A DNA stretch of 6,095 nt from contig JAPZAN010000001.1 of NCBI GenBank assembly GCA_027460605.1, positions 1 through 6,095 of the forward strand, read 5' to 3'. The stretch comes from Candidatus Methanoperedens sp. Its GTDB lineage: Archaea; Halobacteriota; Methanosarcinia; Methanosarcinales; Methanoperedenaceae. Below are positions 5,591-6,095 of the stretch, piece after piece (within the stretch, counting starts at the first letter, position 1; each line of letters begins with the position of its first letter). Below the pieces are notes generated by a model. That model saw only the letters and a program-made list of their open reading frames with translations, did not search any database and was not told the DNA's origin. Position numbers and translations under genes: made by a program.

Positions 5591-5613
5591 AAACCCTGTA
5601 TAGTGTAAAAATT

Positions 5614-6095
5614 ATGACCACTTCCAACCCCTCCCACATCGCCCGCTGCGCCCAGCTTGCCATGATTCTTGAGGTCTCAGCAACGCCAAAGCCGGGCAAC
5701 ATCGACAGAGACCACAACTACACAGACACACGCTTTGAGCACTTCCTTGCCAGCGCCGTGGGTGTGTATCCAATCATGGAAAAAGCTGCGCGCTCAAATT
5801 CCGGCGTTGGCGCGCTCATCCATGAGGCTGTCGCAGAGAGCGGCAAATGGCAGAAAGGAGGCAACACACATTTCGGGGCGTTTCTCCTCCTCATCCCGCT
5901 TGTGATGGCGGCAGGGAAATGTGAAAATAGAACATGCCTGAAAGCGCAGGCGCAAGAGGTTGTAAGAGAAACAACCGTCGATGACGCAATTGAACTATAC
6001 GGGGCATTTTCCGAAGCGAAAGTGAAAGTTAAACCTGTGGATGACCTTGACCTTGGCGATACGGCATCTGTTGACAAAATTAAGTCAAAGGAATT
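5614..6095 (+). CDS. triphosphoribosyl-dephospho-CoA synthase-like protein (CitG family), N-terminal part
   Basis: The frame stays open from the ATG at 5614 to the window edge (160 codons), so the gene is truncated there. CitG makes the prosthetic-group precursor of citrate lyase from ATP and dephospho-CoA. Archaeal homologues are often found without citrate lyase and their true reaction is, to my knowledge, unsettled; a link to pterin or other cofactor synthesis has been suggested by gene neighbourhoods. Visible motifs are E-V-S-A-T-P-K-P-G-N-I-D-R-D-H (20-34), the helix T-R-F-E-H-F-L-A-S-A (39-48) and K-G-G-N-T-H-F-G-A-F-L-L-L-I-P-L (81-96), corresponding to the conserved N-T-H-x-G block of CitG. 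These motifs follow the archaeal form (P-G-N-[IV]-D-R and G-G-N-T-[HN]-F-G) rather than the bacterial CitG form. The G+C content is high again (about 55% in a sampled line), unlike the ASCH gene just before it, so this belongs to the core chromosome rather than the AT-rich insert. Confidence 0.85.
   Translation, partial: MTTSNPSHIARCAQLAMILEVSATPKPGNIDRDHNYTDTRFEHFLASAVGVYPIMEKAARSNSGVGALIHEAVAESGKWQKGGNTHFGAFLLLIPLVMAAGKCENRTCLKAQAQEVVRETTVDDAIELYGAFSEAKVKVKPVDDLDLGDTASVDKIKSKE

Noticed and set aside
1..6095. tRNA, rRNA, insertion sequence or integrase genes bordering the AT-rich segments.
   Set aside because: I looked on both strands for tRNA-like arms, transposase motifs and terminal inverted repeats at the island edges and found nothing I could support.

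Overview
The window looks archaeal, and most likely belongs to a methanogen or methanotroph relative (Methanosarcinales, possibly 'Ca. Methanoperedens'). The best evidence is PurP, the archaeal formate-dependent FAICAR synthetase. It is supported by a Y-family polymerase tail ending in a PCNA-binding peptide, TATA-like boxes placed about 25-30 bases before several start codons, and a CitG-type protein of the kind I recall from methanogens. The genus is a guess; the domain call is firm. All recognisable genes lie on the + strand.

Layout: (1) 1-218, the C-terminal end of DNA polymerase IV (DinB). (2) 219-961, an AT-rich stretch with a TATA-like box and a class I SAM methyltransferase. (3) 1006-3427, a moderate-GC two-gene unit: purP, then overlapping by ATGA a COG2509-type FAD-dependent dehydrogenase. 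The second gene is broken by a frame change near 2469 together with the apparent loss of about a dozen conserved residues. (4) 3428-3625, a 198-base AT-rich gap. It holds two tandem 16-bp palindromes around a TATA-like sequence, a smaller palindrome and two tiny ORFs of doubtful reality. (5) 3626-5573, an AT-rich two-gene operon: a three-domain PIN + GNAT-like + EVE/PUA-like protein, overlapped by an ASCH-domain protein with a very strong ribosome binding site. (6) 5614-end, the N-terminal part of a CitG-family (triphosphoribosyl-dephospho-CoA synthase-like) gene, cut by the window edge.

The window alternates between housekeeping-like genes (sampled lines 47-60% G+C) and AT-rich accessory genes (sampled lines 32-37%). 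This fits two separate insertions into a core chromosomal neighbourhood: the methyltransferase, and the PIN-GNAT-EVE/ASCH pair.

The PIN-GNAT-EVE/ASCH pair is the best candidate for an undescribed system. It joins a nuclease-type domain, an acetyltransferase-type domain and two PUA-fold domains typical of RNA or modified-base binding, in one translationally coupled operon behind an operator-like palindrome array. A toxin-antitoxin, RNA-quality-control or defence role is inference only.
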